From the NCBI GenBank assembly GCA_037440765.1, contig JBBITL010000102.1, forward strand, positions 1 to 12,751: a stretch of DNA of 12,751 nt. The letters run 5' to 3'. A program made the translations under genes and the position numbers. The notes beneath the pieces are model-generated. The model ran no database searches, was not told the DNA's origin, and was given only the letters and a program-made list of their open reading frames with translations. Origin of the DNA: DTKY01 sp037440765 (GTDB lineage Bacteria; Acidobacteriota; Terriglobia; Bryobacterales; Bryobacteraceae). Positions 12,711 to 12,751 of this stretch are shown in pieces (the stretch's first letter is position 1; each line of letters begins with the position of its first letter).

Positions 12711-12751
12711 TGGAGTCCGAGCGTTTTCCGTTAGGGAATATTCCGCCCTTC

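Larger units (their letters stand above)
12402..12751. other. Region upstream of the mgtA promoter with no convincing gene
   Basis: 350 bp with only short open frames on both strands. It contains a 7-T tract flanked by GTGCA repeats (about 12409-12425), a lone TTGACA (12551-12556) without a matching -10, a 38-codon frame (12529-12645) and a 19-bp palindrome (12692-12710). Confidence 0.6.

Overview
The window is a GC-rich, densely packed chromosomal segment. It most likely comes from a Gram-negative soil-type bacterium of the Acidobacteriota (Bryobacter/Solibacter-like). Two lipid A acyltransferases show there is an outer membrane. The lineage guess rests on the style of the TPR-protein C-terminus, the membrane-embedded spermidine-synthase-like protein and the base composition; it is inference and was not tested by any search. 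I see no tRNA, rRNA, CRISPR array, insertion sequence or phage gene.

Left part (1-3667). The window opens inside a spermidine-synthase-like multi-pass membrane protein on the + strand. Homology jumps from frame 2 to frame 1 at bases 44-46, so a base is missing there (real frameshift or sequence error). Its 3' end overlaps by 21 nt the 3' end of lpxA on the - strand. lpxA is divergent from lpxD, and the two share a short promoter region. lpxD overlaps by 4 nt a small secreted, probably beta-barrel, protein of unknown role. A strong hairpin follows that gene's stop codon.

Middle part (3749-9052, all - strand). Three genes are packed without gaps and read right to left: a secreted TPR protein, an MFS transporter of the anion:cation symporter type (stop and start directly adjacent), and a 689-residue protein joining a GT4-type glycosyltransferase to a complete RimI-type N-acetyltransferase (4-nt overlap with the transporter). 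A small DUF465/YdcH-type coiled-coil gene follows after a 121-nt gap.

Right part (9053-12751). A gene-poor, hairpin-bearing gap (9053-9372) separates the operon from a large MgtA-type P-type ATPase on the - strand. The ATPase has all cytoplasmic catalytic motifs, but lysine replaces the glutamate of its membrane PEML motif. Upstream lies about 730 bp without any conventional gene. It holds a possible sigma70-like promoter, a 41-codon proline-rich open frame whose stop codon sits in the loop of a hairpin, a second two-tier stem-loop, further hairpins, and a clear Shine-Dalgarno for mgtA. This layout resembles the Mg2+- and proline-sensing leaders of enterobacterial mgtA and is the most interesting candidate system here. 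It could also be a by-product of GC-rich sequence. The last 200 bp carry a perfect 19-bp palindrome and no convincing gene.
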